Assembly (NCBI RefSeq): GCF_963676685.1
Contig: NC_092354.1
Span: forward strand, 18,482,746-18,546,745
Reading direction: 5' to 3'
From: Mytilus edulis
Lineage: Eukaryota > Mollusca > Bivalvia > Mytilida > Mytilidae
Length of the DNA: 64,000 bases
Shown here one piece after another: positions 48,855-60,299 of this stretch. The notes beneath the pieces are model-generated. The model was not told the DNA's origin. It saw only the letters and a list, made by a program, of their open reading frames with translations, and made no database searches. Position 1 is the first letter of the stretch. Each line of letters begins with the position of its first letter. Made by a program: the position numbers and the translations under genes.

Positions 48855-51530
48855 ATCCAGGATGACATTTCAACGTACATATCAAAGCGAAAGTTTCAAC
48901 GTCCGTTAAGTATACTACGAGAATCAAAAATACATTCGATTGTAGAAAGTCGAAGTAATACCTTTTTTTTTTTTATCTGAGTGTGACGTTGCACAATACA
49001 TTTTGAATCGTCAACTACTATTTTATGATCTCATTTGCTTTAGTTGTATATAAAATAATATGACTTGTTGTGTGTGTTAAAATGTGTGAATGCATCATTT
49101 TGTATCCAGTCAATAAGATAAAAAAAAAGAAAGGTAGATTAAACAATAGGTATTCCCGATGCACACTAATGATAAGACTTAAAAACACTGTGAAATTTCA
49201 AAATATTTGGATTATACAATTGTAATGTGAATGCAAAATCTGAAACTAATATCATAAAAAAATTGGCCTTTTTGACATTATGGAAGGTAATATAAAATCC
49301 ACAAGAATGTGTCCAAAGTACACGGATGCAACACTTGCACTATCCTTTTCCATGTTCAATGGACCATAAAAATTGGGAAAAAAATCTAATTGGAATTAAA
49401 ATTAGAAAGATCATACAATAGGGAACATGTGTACTAAGTTTCAAGTTGGTTGGAATTCAACTTCATCAAAAACAACCTTGACAAAAAGTTTTAACCTGAA
49501 ACTCGCACTTTTATTTTCTATGTTCAGTGGACCGTGAAATTGGAGTCAAAATTGGCTATGAAATTAGAAAGATCATATCATAAGAAATATGTGTACTAAG
49601 TTTCAAGTTGATTGCTCTTCAGCTTCATCAAAAACTACCTTGACCAAAAACTTTAACCTGAAGCGGGACAGACGGACGAACGAACGAACAGCGGGACGGA
49701 GGAAGGAACAGACGAACGAACGGATGCACAGACCAGAAAACATAATGCCCCTCTACTATCGTAGTTGAGGCATACAAATATATGAGAGCTATTAATCAGT
49801 TATCATTTTTGTACAGCTTACCATGATTATGAATAGATAGCTATACATTAAACAATAAATGCTGAAGTAAAATAGTGTTTTATATCAGTCGTGAATGATC
49901 TATCTTATTTATAGTATGATATAAAAGTACAAGAGTACAAGAGATATATCTCTTAATAATTTTTTATGAGAAAATAAGATGTTTTACTGTCACTATACAG
50001 TTAAGGGGAAATAACTCTACCATCAATAATGAAATGTATATTTATTTAATCTCCCATTTTAAACAGCTATGCCTTTGCCAGATTTATATTGATAAATTCA
50101 TTCAATGCTGAATAAAAAGTAATAAACAAAATCTTATGCTTGTATTTGTGCATGTCAAATTTATAACAATTGTATATGTCTTGTGTGTACTTATGAACTT
50201 GCTTAAATGGTTTATGAAACATCACTTCATCTATAAATTATTACCATGGATATTTATGTAACAATATTATTAATGCATGTATAGGGTATCAAGTATGCTG
50301 ACATGATTAGCAGAAATGTTATTACCTTTCTTATCAGTCCGACACATAGCTTGGTAAGTTATGTTACAAGTTTGCATCTGAAATATACATAAACTATCAG
50401 ACATTCAGTAATGTTATAATCATACCAACATTTGAAATTTATTTTGGAGACTGTCCTTAAGATGCCACATGCTTTCTTTTGAACGGAAATGTAAGAATAA
50501 TTAACAATTTGTTTTCCTACTATTAATGGTATTTTATTATAATGATAGATATCTCATTAATATTAATACCTCATCTCGTATGTTTATGTCACCGCCATAA
50601 CGGAGGGGGCAGTAAGTCATACCCTTGTTCGTCTGTACGTACGTACGTACGTCCGTCCAAAAGGATGTTTCCGATCTCTAACTTTAGTTTGCCTCGATGA
50701 AATGTTATAAAACTTTTATACAATACTTATGACCACAAATCACAGATCTAGTTTGAATGTTGAAGGTTTCCATATAAATGTTCTAGATTTATGCCCCTTT
50801 ACAATGAAAAATTGCTGATTTTTTTAGTTTGGCTTAACCAAATGTAATGAAACTTATACACAATGCATATTACCACTAAATACAGATCAAGTTTGAAGTT
50901 AGCCTAAACTAAACGTTATGAAACTTATATAAAATGATTATTACAACATAATTCAGATCAAGTACACTTTTACGGTTCTTCAGTAATGTCCCTTTTTTTA
51001 GCTCATCAGGCCCAAAGGTCCAAATGCACTTTGCTCATTACTTGGCGTTCGTCGTCGGTCGTCGTCGTCGTTAACTTTTACAAAAATCTTCTCCTCTGAA
51101 ACTACTGGGCCAAATTAAACCAAACTTGGCCACAATCATCATTGGGATATTTAGTTTTAAAGATGTGTCCGGTGACCCGGCCAACCAACCAAGATGGCCG
51201 CTATGGCTAAAAATAGAACATAGGGGTAAAATGTAGAATTTAGCTTATAACTCTGAAACCAAAGCATTTAGAGCAAATCTGACAGTGGAAAATTGTTTTT
51301 CAGGTCAAGATAAATCTGACAACCGGTTGTTGGGTTGCTGTTGGGTTGTTGCCCCTGAATTGGTTATTTTAATGATTTGTTGCCGTTTTTGGTTATCATC
51401 TTGAATACTATTATAAGTAGAGATAAACTGTAATGAGCAATAATGTTCAGCAAAGTAAGATCTACAAATAAGTTGATCCCTTAAGGAGTAATTACCCTTT
51501 ATAGTAAATTTTAAAGCATTTTTCTAAACT
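48855..51530. other. Intergenic repeats, no gene
   Basis: It holds family D, an (ACGT)n tract at 50635-50655, and diverged direct repeats of the aatgttatgaaacttatac type at 50700-50960. From 51000 there is a further dispersed repeat (tcatcaggcccaaaggtcca). No coding pattern was recognised. Confidence 0.45.
49290..49765 (+). repeat. Dispersed repeat family D, copy 1
   Basis: It shares ggaccgtgaaattgg, tactaagtttcaagttgatt and the gacggacgaacgaacgaaca run with 61580-61865. Two related halves can be seen within this copy (near 49370 and 49530). Confidence 0.65.
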
Positions 51531-52127
51531 TTTAGTAATCTTGGGTTCAATGAGTTGCCAGAAACAGCCCAAGTCCAACTAAACATTGCCAAGCAGGGTG
51601 GGGACAAAACCTTAGAGGACTGGGCCGACAGGGTCCAATCCCTTGCCACAAAAGCCTTCCGTCATCTGCCCGAGGATCATATGTACCAACAAGCCATCAT
51701 GAGATTGTGTCAGATGGCCTCAGATAAGGAGGGGGGAATGTTGGCCTTCAATGCCAAACTTAAAAGTATTGCGGAGGCGGTGGATAAAATTCTTTGGCAT
51801 CAACATAACCACCAAGCCATATATGGCCGCAGTGCCCGAAAGGAAGTCAAAAGTGTAAGCCCTGAGGCCAGAGGCAGGGGTGGGGACCTCTATACTGTAT
51901 ATTCCACCTCAGGCCCAGTCTCCAATAATGTTCCCACCAAAATTTCCCCTAAAGAACATCCCCCTAAAGATGTCCAGGATTTGAAGGACCAATTTCATGC
52001 CTTCAAAGGGAAGGTAAGCGGAACCCTTGGTAATATTATGTCTGAAATCCAAAAGCTATCTTTTGCCGTCCCCAACAATGCTAGGCCCCCATCCAGAAGT
52101 CCCTCCCCCCATTGTCAGGTTCACTAG
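51531..52127 (+). pseudogene. gag remnant
   Basis: The open frame has LEDWADRVQSLATKAF, then MYQQAIMRLCQMASDKEGG, a gag capsid-like helical text. It has a Pro/Ser-rich C-terminus with PSRSPSPHC and no zinc knuckle. There is no clear ATG, and host repeat lies just upstream, so it is 5'-truncated. Confidence 0.7.
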
Positions 52128-52330
52128 GCTATTCAGACATTACTTGCTTGGGCGGCGGTTTACGGTTCGAACAGATCATAGTAGCCTCACTTGGTTGACC
52201 AGTTTCAAGGAACCCTAGGGACAATTAGCCAAGTGGCTGGAAGAAATCAGTCAGTTTGATATGGAAATTAAACACCGGCCCGGGGCTAAACATCCTAATT
52301 CAGACGCTTTATCTCAATTGCCTCAATATG
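52128..52330 (+). pseudogene. RNase H end of pol, after an internal deletion
   Basis: The text FTVRTDHSSLTWLTSF, a TAG at 52216, then LAKWLEEISQFD and EIKHRPGAKHPNSDALSQLP is the end of a gypsy RNase H. It starts right after gag, so protease and most of reverse transcriptase have been deleted. Confidence 0.82.
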
Positions 52331-52682
52331 GCCCCTGTCCAAAGTTTCAAGTAGAGAGGGTTCTAGCAGATTTGCCATGTGGGGGATGTACATACTGTGC
52401 CCGGGCCCAACAAAATTGGGGACAGTTCACAGAAAATGTCGATGATACGATACCCTTGGCGAAAAGACACCCTATGGTAGTACACAAATCAGAGGCACAC
52501 GAGAGCCAGTGGTGCAAATATCCCAGGTATCAGTGTCTAAAATGGGGGACGAATTGACCATATGGTCGGAGGGGGAAGGGGACATCTGTGTGCAGGAAAT
52601 AGGAGGAGACCTTGGCGTGAACTTTTGATACAGTCAGGAGGAATTTAAAGAAAATCAGAGTAAGGACCTGGAATTAAAATGG

Positions 52683-53934
52683 GTGGTTCAATGGAGAAAA
52701 ACAGAGGGGGAACCCTCTGAGGAGGAAATTTTCCTTAGTGGCCCCGCCATCAAGTACAATTTGCTAAATCGGGAATTATTTATCCTTAGTAGGGATAATA
52801 TCCTGTACAAGAAAGGGCCTACAGGTGATTCGAACAGGGTGGTTATCCCTCAAGTATCCCGGAAGAGGCTTATGGAGTTGTGCCATGATATTCCTGCAGC
52901 GCGCTATCAAGGGGGGGGGGGGGGACCGAACCTACCAAAGGATCAAGTCAATATATTATGGAAGAGGGATGAAGAAAGAGATTGAACAGTATGTAGTAAG
53001 TTGTGCCCTGTGTAGCCGAAACTAAAAGGCTGCCCGTCCAAACCGTCACCCTATGGTAAAACATCATGCCGGGGCAAAGGGTTCATTTAGACTTTGTGAG
53101 GCCCCTCCCAAAAACCCAACGAGGGAATGAACATATCCTCATGTTGATAGACCAGTTTACCAAATGGGTGGAATGTATCCCCCTTCCAGCCCAGGGCGCT
53201 GAATTAATAGCCCGTACAGCAGTGAATGATATTTTCTCTTGTTTCCGAAGTCCCTTTCAAGTTGTCACTGACCAGGGGAGGAACTTTGAGTCCCATCTGT
53301 TTAAAGTCATGTGTAACCTGCTTCAAATACACAAGAGTAGAACCACCTCATACCGCCCTTCCTTCAATTGCCAAGTAGAGCGTTACAATCGAACGCTGAT
53401 GGCTTCAGTGCAGTGATTTGTTGGAAAAAAATCAGAAGTCCTGGGATCTATTCCTTCCGCAATTGGCTGGTGCGTTCCGTGCGTCAGTTAGTAAAAGCAC
53501 AGGGTTTACTCCTAATTACCTCATGTTGGGCAGAGAAGTCAATAAGCCTGCTGAGTTGATGTTCAGGGGGCCACAGAGGGAGTGGATTCAGGATAGAGAG
53601 AAATATTTATCGGACCTAGAGGAAGCCATCCAAAGGGCCCATGAGCTTGCCAGGGCCAATCTAAAAACGGCACAAGAACGCCTCAAAAGGGATTACGACC
53701 TCAAGGTGGTGTTCTAAAGTGGGGGATCTAGTGTATCAATTGGATACAGCCACCAGCAAGGGGAAATGTCGAAAATTGACACCATCATGGAAGGGCCCCG
53801 GGGTGGTGGTGGAAAGTCTCACTCCATACCTCTACCGGGTCAAAATGAAAACAGCAATGGTAGTGGCACATCATGACCGGATTAAGTTGTGTAAGGATAG
53901 AGAAGTCCCCAATTGGGTAAACATGTACAATTAA
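52683..53934 (+). pseudogene. Integrase remnant
   Basis: N-terminal zinc site: CHDIPAA, then CALC; the second His position reads Tyr, with a G-run frameshift at 52911-52923. The catalytic core has D in HLDFVRPL, D in VTDQGRNFES and E in QVERYNRTL. The end has KLTPSWKGPG and VAHHDRIKLC. At least three frame changes and a stop (53023) break it. No chromodomain was seen. Confidence 0.85.
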
Positions 53935-54409
53935 TTCTCCATAGGTGGTAATGGTAACGTTTTCCTCCGTTGCTCAGTCCATATAGTTTACTTGAACATG
54001 TATGATGGCTCATATCGAAGCTGATACATTTATACCTGTACGGTTACATTTTCGGGGTGGCAAGTGAGATTACTTTTTTCGTAAATTGCTTGACCCCGGA
54101 AGATGGTGAAAAATGTCACTCTCCTCATGAAATAATCCCAAAATTCTTATCATAAAATTCAATAAAAAAATTGTCCTTTCTAATAATGTATTTAATGTCA
54201 AATCTACATATTTCTTTTCTCATCACATCAGCTCTATAAAACAGTTCTTATTGTTCATTTATGTCGATTTTTAAAATCACAGAATCCACAATTGTATGGC
54301 GGACTAATTTTTTTTTTAATTACGTCATCTGAGTTCCTCATCTCAAGGTCTATTAGGGATCGTGACCCAATTGGTGTAAAAAACTACAAGTCCAAGTAAT
54401 AAGTAAAAA
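53935..54409. other. Non-coding spacer inside the retroelement
   Basis: AT-rich and no open frame, between integrase and the PHD frame. Confidence 0.4.
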
Positions 54410-54673
54410 TTGGAAGATATAGAGGAGTTGGGATCCGAAGAAAAAAAGGGTAGGAACATTTATTGCTCATGCCGGGGACCAGATGATGGGGGTCTAATGA
54501 TCAGGTGTGACAAGTGCAGGGAATTGTTTCATGGGCGATGTGTGAACATCACTCCCGATGAGGCTGACAGAATGGACGCCTATCAGTGTCCTGGATGTTC
54601 GGTCTCCACAAGAGTGCACGTGTCCAGGATCTCCCTGCACTCAAAGGTAAAAAAAAATTCAGATGGACAATAA
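54410..54673 (+). CDS. PHD finger frame in the retroelement
   Basis: The frame has a complete C4HC3 set: YCSC, RCDKC, LFHGRC and YQCPGC, with the usual GGLMIRCD core of a PHD finger, a domain that commonly reads histone H3 tails. The start codon is uncertain (no ATG at the head). It continues by a frameshift into a Gln/Pro-rich frame at 54661-54821. A PHD finger in an LTR element could steer integration to chosen chromatin, but that is inference. Confidence 0.8.
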   Translation: MEDIEELGSEEKKGRNIYCSCRGPDDGGLMIRCDKCRELFHGRCVNITPDEADRMDAYQCPGCSVSTRVHVSRISLHSKVKKNSDGQ

Positions 54674-55868
54674 GAAGAACAATCTACAACAGGACCAAAC
54701 ACAGACCCCAGGGAATGGCAGCCCGCCATCCTCCCCAGTGCAGTCCTCCGTCACTGAAATGGTGGAGGAGCTAGTGGTTATGGTACCGGAGGAGGAACTG
54801 CGGGAGCTGGACCCTTGTTAGAGGTAGGTGGGGGTCAGAAGGGGGGTCTGAGGGCGTCACTGAGGGTGAGGTACAGGGTGAGGTGGAGAAGAACAAGAAC
54901 AAAAGAAAAAACAGAAGTAGACAAGACCACCGGAGGAGAGCTGCCAGAAGAAAGGCCACGGCAGGGTCCTCACCTCTATTACAGACAGCCTCATCTCAGG
55001 GGGTGCGGATGGATGCCCAGGGTCAGGAGGATGTTTGTCGGGACCAGTATGGCTTCCCCGTCCGCAGTGAGTTGGCAACATCTCACTTTGAAGGGCAGGA
55101 TGGATCAGTTGGGACTGGATTGTCTTGTCAAGTTTTCGGCTGTGAAGCCAGGCCTGGAAGGGCACATACTGGCGGAACATGTGGCCGAGGTGTTCCGTGA
55201 CCTGAGTGTTTCCGATCCAGGGTTAGCCCGAGTGCGCCTCACTTCCCTGAACACACTCTTTCGGGTCCTAGGGGGTGCTGCGATGGGGAACCCCATCCAC
55301 TGGATTATTAGCCAACTGGAGACTGTGGGGCTAACTTTAGAGGACCTAAGTGCTGAGTGGGGAGCCATCGCCGCTGTGTGCCAATTGGCACAGTGGGAGG
55401 TTCCACCGACCTTCAGCCTGTCGCAAATCAACTCCCCTGTAGTGTTCATGCACTGGAGTGCGCAGGTAGAGTTGATAGCTCTTTTACAGGGGCATCAGCG
55501 CCGGGTCTTTCTGGGGGAAGTCCACCTCAGCTCCAGTGAGCCTTCACAGGCGAGCTCCTCTAGTGAGCAGGGGAGTCCACCAGCCAAGGCAGGAGTTTTC
55601 TGCAGGCTAGGGGCTCCGGTTTGCACACAGGGGTTTCCCAGGCACATGAGGCAGGTTGGGGTGTTCAGTCCCACGGGGCACTCTCCAAGGCCCGTTCTCT
55701 CCCTCATGTCCCCCCTACCCGACCTGTACCCTCCCTCATGTCCCTTCCGTATCCCAGACCAAGCCGGTCACTTCCGGGTCTAGGGTCACGAGGCTCATCC
55801 TTGTCTGTGGGGGCACAGGGATCAGGGCATCAGCGAAATTCCTCAGGGAGTAGGGGAGTGGAGCCCAA
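54661..55868 (+). pseudogene. Linker: low-complexity, basic and unknown helical regions
   Basis: 54661-54821 is open with ATG (MDNKKNNLQQDQTQT; later EELVVMVPEEELRELDP). 54870-54960 in another frame is strongly basic (EKNKNKRKNRSRQDHRRRAA). 55090-55500 gives LARVRLTSLNTLFRVLGGAA and LTLEDLSAEWGAIAAVCQLA, a helical region I do not recognise. 55500-55860 is Ser/Pro-rich. The frame changes point to one long protein that has decayed. Confidence 0.45.
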
Positions 55869-56706
55869 TTGTGCAGGGACCTTCCAGAGGCTTTTGACAG
55901 CCATATGCACCCGGATCGTTCCCTGAGCAAGATGGGGATGCCTTCCCAGACATCCTTTGGGGATTTTCTTCGGGTGCGGTTGACCTCTGCTCCTGTGGAC
56001 CCAGTCAAGCTGGCTGGAGGGGTTGCAGTCTTTTGTGATCCGAAGACTTGGCCCCGTGTACCGTTGAGGCTGGAGCCGGGATGGGTCGGGGCGGTGGGAA
56101 TCCATCCCAAGAGTGCCGGTCAGTTTGAGGATGCCACTCAGCACCGGTTTCATCAACTGGTGACTCATCAGTGTGTCTTCCCTTGGAGAGGTGGGGTGGA
56201 TTTTACGGTAGAGGAGAAGCTGCATGCTCGTCCGATCTTCACTTTGAGATGGGCCCTCCAGTCGTGTCGCTTTGACCAGCCTGTGGTCTTGCACATCAGG
56301 GGCGACCGACTTGATAGGGTTCACGCCCGGGCTCATCACGAAGTGTCGGAGGTTTTGAGGGGCATTGCAGTCAATCCTCTCAAGCTGATCCATCTTCACT
56401 GCTTCCAGGGGGATGGCTCAGGTAAGAGAGTTGCAGCACTCATACTGCAACGCCTACTTTGGGTTTGGAATGGACGTCCATGCCTTTAGCCCTGAACAGA
56501 AGGACGCATTGAGGTTGGTGCCTCCGTTAAGGATCCTCTTAGAGAGAGATGCCCCTTACTTTCCTCCGCCTAATGCACGGCATGGCCACCATCATTACCT
56601 GTATGAGGTGGCTAAGGCGGTGGGAAACGTGAGGGCAACCTCTCCGAGGGATATTTTACGGGTGGCCCACCTCAATGGTGGCCGTCTGTACGGAGTTAAC
56701 CCGTAG
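55869..56706 (+). pseudogene. TatD-like metal-dependent hydrolase domain
   Basis: In order: AFDSHMHPDR (the first HxH metal site), VGAVGIHPKSA, GGVDFT at the position of the family's GExGLD, QPVVLHIRGD (metal His), LIHLHCFQGDG (metal His), FGFGMDV, LLERDAPYFPP (metal Asp), then LRVAHLNGGRLYG. This matches TatD/TATDN-type nucleases along the whole length. One frame change lies at about 56410-56425. The metal-binding Glu seems replaced by Arg. It is the C-terminal part of the PHD frame's product, if joined. Confidence 0.78.
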
Positions 56707-56739
56707 GCAGGGATCTCTAGTTTGAAAGTAATTGTTATC

Positions 56740-56845
56740 AGGGCCCGTTGGCCATTTATAAATGATTTTAAAGCCCGTTGGCTCCCAATTATTTTAGTTA
56801 AAGGCAGTTGGCTTCTAGTTAATAAATTAACGGCCCGTTGTCAAA
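56740..56845 (+). repeat. Short tandem motif GCCCGTTGGC, ~30-bp spacing
   Basis: Copies at 56743, 56773, about 56802 (ggcagttggc) and 56833, separated by AT-rich spacers. Confidence 0.6.
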
Positions 56846-57074
56846 GATGAAATAATATATATGTATAATCCTTGGGGATGTGTCTTAGGGATCCCAGGAT
56901 TGTCAGATATCGGGGTACCACCTGTTGTTTAATTCCCAAGGGGTTGGGATACTTGGCGGGTCCACTGCATTTCAAATTTAAGGGTCCCTATTTTTTATTG
57001 TATCCCATACTTATATCCCACCAGAATAGCACCCATTTGTGTTTCTCCTGGGGTTACTCCTTTTTTATAAAGTC

Positions 57075-57082
57075 GGGGGGAG
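57075..57082 (+). promoter_or_regulatory. Polypurine tract
   Basis: GGGGGGAG directly before a TG that would start an LTR; such tracts prime plus-strand synthesis in LTR elements. Confidence 0.6.
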
Positions 57083-57238
57083 TGTAGTACCTTGGGGTCG
57101 TCAACGGTGTTCTAATGCCGGAGGAGACAGATCCGAAAGACGGAAGAGCCTCGTTCCGGATCTGTCAGTCGAAACCTAGAATCTCAGAAGCAACAACGCT
57201 GAATCTTCTAGCCGATTCCACAAAAGTTTAAAGTTACA
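57083..57238 (+). repeat. Probable 3' LTR (or its remains)
   Basis: It begins TGTAGTACCTTGGGG. A likely end is ...GTTACA at 57238. An inverted pair (agatccgaaag ... cggatct) lies inside. No second copy was found in the window, so the limits are a guess. Confidence 0.45.
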
Positions 57239-59970
57239 GTGCCAGATATCGCCAAGGTAAGTTTGTAGAAGCTTACAGAGCTCAATCAGTTTGATCGGCA
57301 CAAATACAAAAAAATCAAAAATTGATACTCCCTTTTACTGAAGTTTTTGAAAACTAATTTTAATCAATAGGTGAATAACCGTGGGTATCATAGGCTCTAT
57401 GAATTAGAAATATCTTTGTCAATTAATAAAATAAAGATCAAAAGGAAGTGCTACCAAGGACGTGTCAAAATTCGAAAAGAAAGGCACTTTATGAATATAT
57501 CAGAGATCAGCCATCAATAATAATGTTGTCTCTGTTTAAAACCTACAAGTGTCACAAACATTTGTAACAGTTCATTTTTCTTTAATGATTCTCGCATGTG
57601 CAACAATTTAAATCTTTTCATTTCAAAGAGAAGAAACATACAAATAAAATTTGACATGTTTGAACGTACTTCTCCATATTAACAGCAAAATTAATTGTAC
57701 TACTGTTAAGGTAAAATAACGTATCAATATATTGGGGAAAGAAATCTATGTTGAAAATTGTCTTATTCCTAATATTCAACATGTTCAATTATATCGCAAA
57801 TGATATTACTCGGAGAATTCTACTGATTAGTTGACACTGACTACTTACATGTATGTAATTTTATCAACCATTTTACAAGTTCATGTCCTTGGATTTACTT
57901 CTTCAACTTGCCAAGTAAGTATTTAATAATTTGTACAAATATTGCAATACGAATAGTGTTTTCTATTTGTGTCATGTAGCAGATAGAAACATTGCATTTT
58001 GTTTATGTTGAATTCATTATTTGATATTTGATATTCTAGGAGTTACGCAAAAGAATGAGAAAGCGTCCCTGATGATTTTGATATACATTTTAATCAAAAA
58101 TTTCATATGAATTACCAAAAAATGATCTTACAATATTTTCTTATTTTCTTATCTATAAAATTAAAGCTGCATATGTGATATCCAAATCGATAGGTCTGCA
58201 ATAGTTAACATTGAAAATATCACCAAGAGCATCATTTATTCAGCAATTTGGCAATTAGAAAAAACAGATATGAATTAAATGATAGTCATTGTTAAATGTT
58301 TCATTATTGATCAGGAGTTAATCAATGCACCGTGAATATAAATCTGGATATCAAATTCGTTTAAAAAGAGAATCTCATAGTCTAGGCCATATCATATCTT
58401 ACAGAAAAAGGTAAGACAAAGCATTACTTAATGTTGTGCTTCACCTTCACTTTGTGATAAAGATTAGATGCATTATAAAAAGAAATATTTATTTCAATGA
58501 CAAAGGTTGTTTTTAGTAAAACCTAAAATGGTTAAACATCTTCATTGAAAAATTGTTGATTTGTAGTTTTATTCATAAATCGTCCGACACTTTAACATGT
58601 TATGAGAAGTACAACGTGTAAATACGGAAAGAAGATGTGGTGTATTACTATCAAAGAGACAATAATTTAACATACCTTCAATTGCATGTTACTTTTTTGC
58701 GGAAATAAGATAGTATACAAACCAGTACGTGTGATCTATGCAACAGGGCAACTATACCCTCCTATTATAATTGCTTATGCTATCATTACTAAAAACACTG
58801 GGCCGAATTCGTGGTTCTATATCATAACCTGATTGTCGTTGTCTTCACATCCTTTTTTGATCGTTTAATGTTTATTAAGTGTATTGCTACTAAATTTATA
58901 GTAAAATAGAATATTTCATATATAAAAAAATCGGAAAAAAGCAATGATCTCATAAGAGTTAAACAAAACGATGGACCAATTATACGTGTTCAAAAGTATA
59001 CAAATTAAAGTAAGTAAAGGAAAACAACTGTCAATGGTAAGGACATCTTTTAGTCGCTTAGTATATTTATTTAAAACTTATCTTCACTACCATACTTCTA
59101 AAGAAAAGGTAAAACAAGCAAAAGTCGAATTGTTCGAATGAAAATGTTAACACAATATGAAGATATGCTGATTATGAGTTGGAATTTGAATCTATTTAAT
59201 AAAAAAAAAAGTGATTACTACTAGCTATAAAGATTACAGAAAAAGCAATATATTTCCATCACTTACTTGAGTGAGAATGCTTTATTTTTTATCCATGTCT
59301 TATTTAATGTTGAAGTGACAGCTCGTTTAGTGCTTTTATGCCCCTTTTTGATACTTGTGACTCAGTGTTCGTGAATCAACGGGATTTGGTTTCGGAGTTG
59401 CTGGCGCAGGCTCTGAGGTTCGATTCTCGCGCAAGAAATTTTTACAGTGTTGTCTTTGATGTCTTCACTTTTAGATTTTTATTTCTATTTCTTTTTGAAG
59501 ATTTGTTTTATATAATCAACTACAAACAATTCTTTTGCGTCTTTGTAATAATATTTGTATATTTGTTTTTTTCAAGTGTGTTGTATGTATGTTATGAATA
59601 GTAATCCAGTTTACTGCCAAGTCTAAGTAATTGTCCCATTAACCAATAATACCAGCCAATTTTGTTAATTAGACGAAACTATGAATACCTGTCTACAAAT
59701 GGAGGCTTTAACTACCTACATGTATTAAACCAGGTTTAACCCACCATTTTCTTTAGAAATGTCCGTACCAAGCAGAAATATGACAGTGGGTTTCCATTCG
59801 TTTTGGTGATTGCTATAGTCTAAAATGTTATTTTGTCAGGTTTAATGTACTGACTTGTTATCAATATTGATTTGCGTGTTCACGGTTAACAGCTTTCATG
59901 AACCGCAGACCAAATATAAATCATACAAAAAATACTCATATAATCGCATTATCTATATCGCTTATAATAT
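57239..59970. other. AT-rich sequence without a supported gene
   Basis: No frame with coding pattern. A B-box-like ggttcgattctcgcg at 59418 hints at another tRNA-derived piece, without a clear A-box. Confidence 0.4.
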
Positions 59971-60237
59971 ACAACTCGTATAAACATCAAGCCAACAATG
60001 TTAAATCTGTAAATTGGCTTTCGCAAATTTTTTGTTCTTCCCTCGCCGGGATTTGAATCGATGCTACTGAGATATCGTGACACCAAACCGCCTGCACTGT
60101 AGTCGTCCCGCTAGACCAAACGACCACGTGGGCTTCATAAAAATGAAGCTTTCGGTGGCCGGGTGTTACCTTTGCACGTCAGTTTTAGTCTAGCGTCGGA
60201 CTACAGTACATGATATATAAAGCATGGAGATGTTATT
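59971..60237 (-). mobile_element. tRNA-derived SINE, copy 2
   Basis: A diverged copy of 29422-29682 over its whole length, again followed within about 20 bp by a (TA)n tract (60258-60296). Confidence 0.7.
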
Positions 60238-60255
60238 TTTACAGATCAGCTAAAT

Positions 60256-60257
<2 letters not shown>

Positions 60258-60296
<39 letters not shown>
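60258..60296. repeat. (TA)n microsatellite
   Basis: About 18 TA units. Confidence 0.85.

Positions 60297-60299
<3 letters not shown>

Larger units (their letters stand above)
51531..57238 (+). mobile_element. Broken Ty3/gypsy-type LTR retroelement with PHD and TatD cargo
   Basis: Order on the plus strand: gag, RNase H remnant, integrase, gap, PHD finger, basic linker, unknown helical region, TatD-like domain, purine tract, LTR-like end. Gene order and GC-richness set the block apart from its AT-rich surroundings. The 5' LTR, protease and RT palm are missing and many frames are broken, so the copy is inactive. That the PHD/TatD part belongs to the same element is inferred from position, strand, composition and its place before the purine tract. 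Confidence 0.72.

Noticed and set aside
57883..57917. Short ATG segment ending at gtaagt (MSLDLLLQLA)
   Set aside because: Not a clear signal peptide and no following exon found.
59338..59601. 87-residue plus frame and a tRNA-like B-box at 59418
   Set aside because: The frame becomes a run of F/L/V from AT-rich DNA; the A-box is not convincing.
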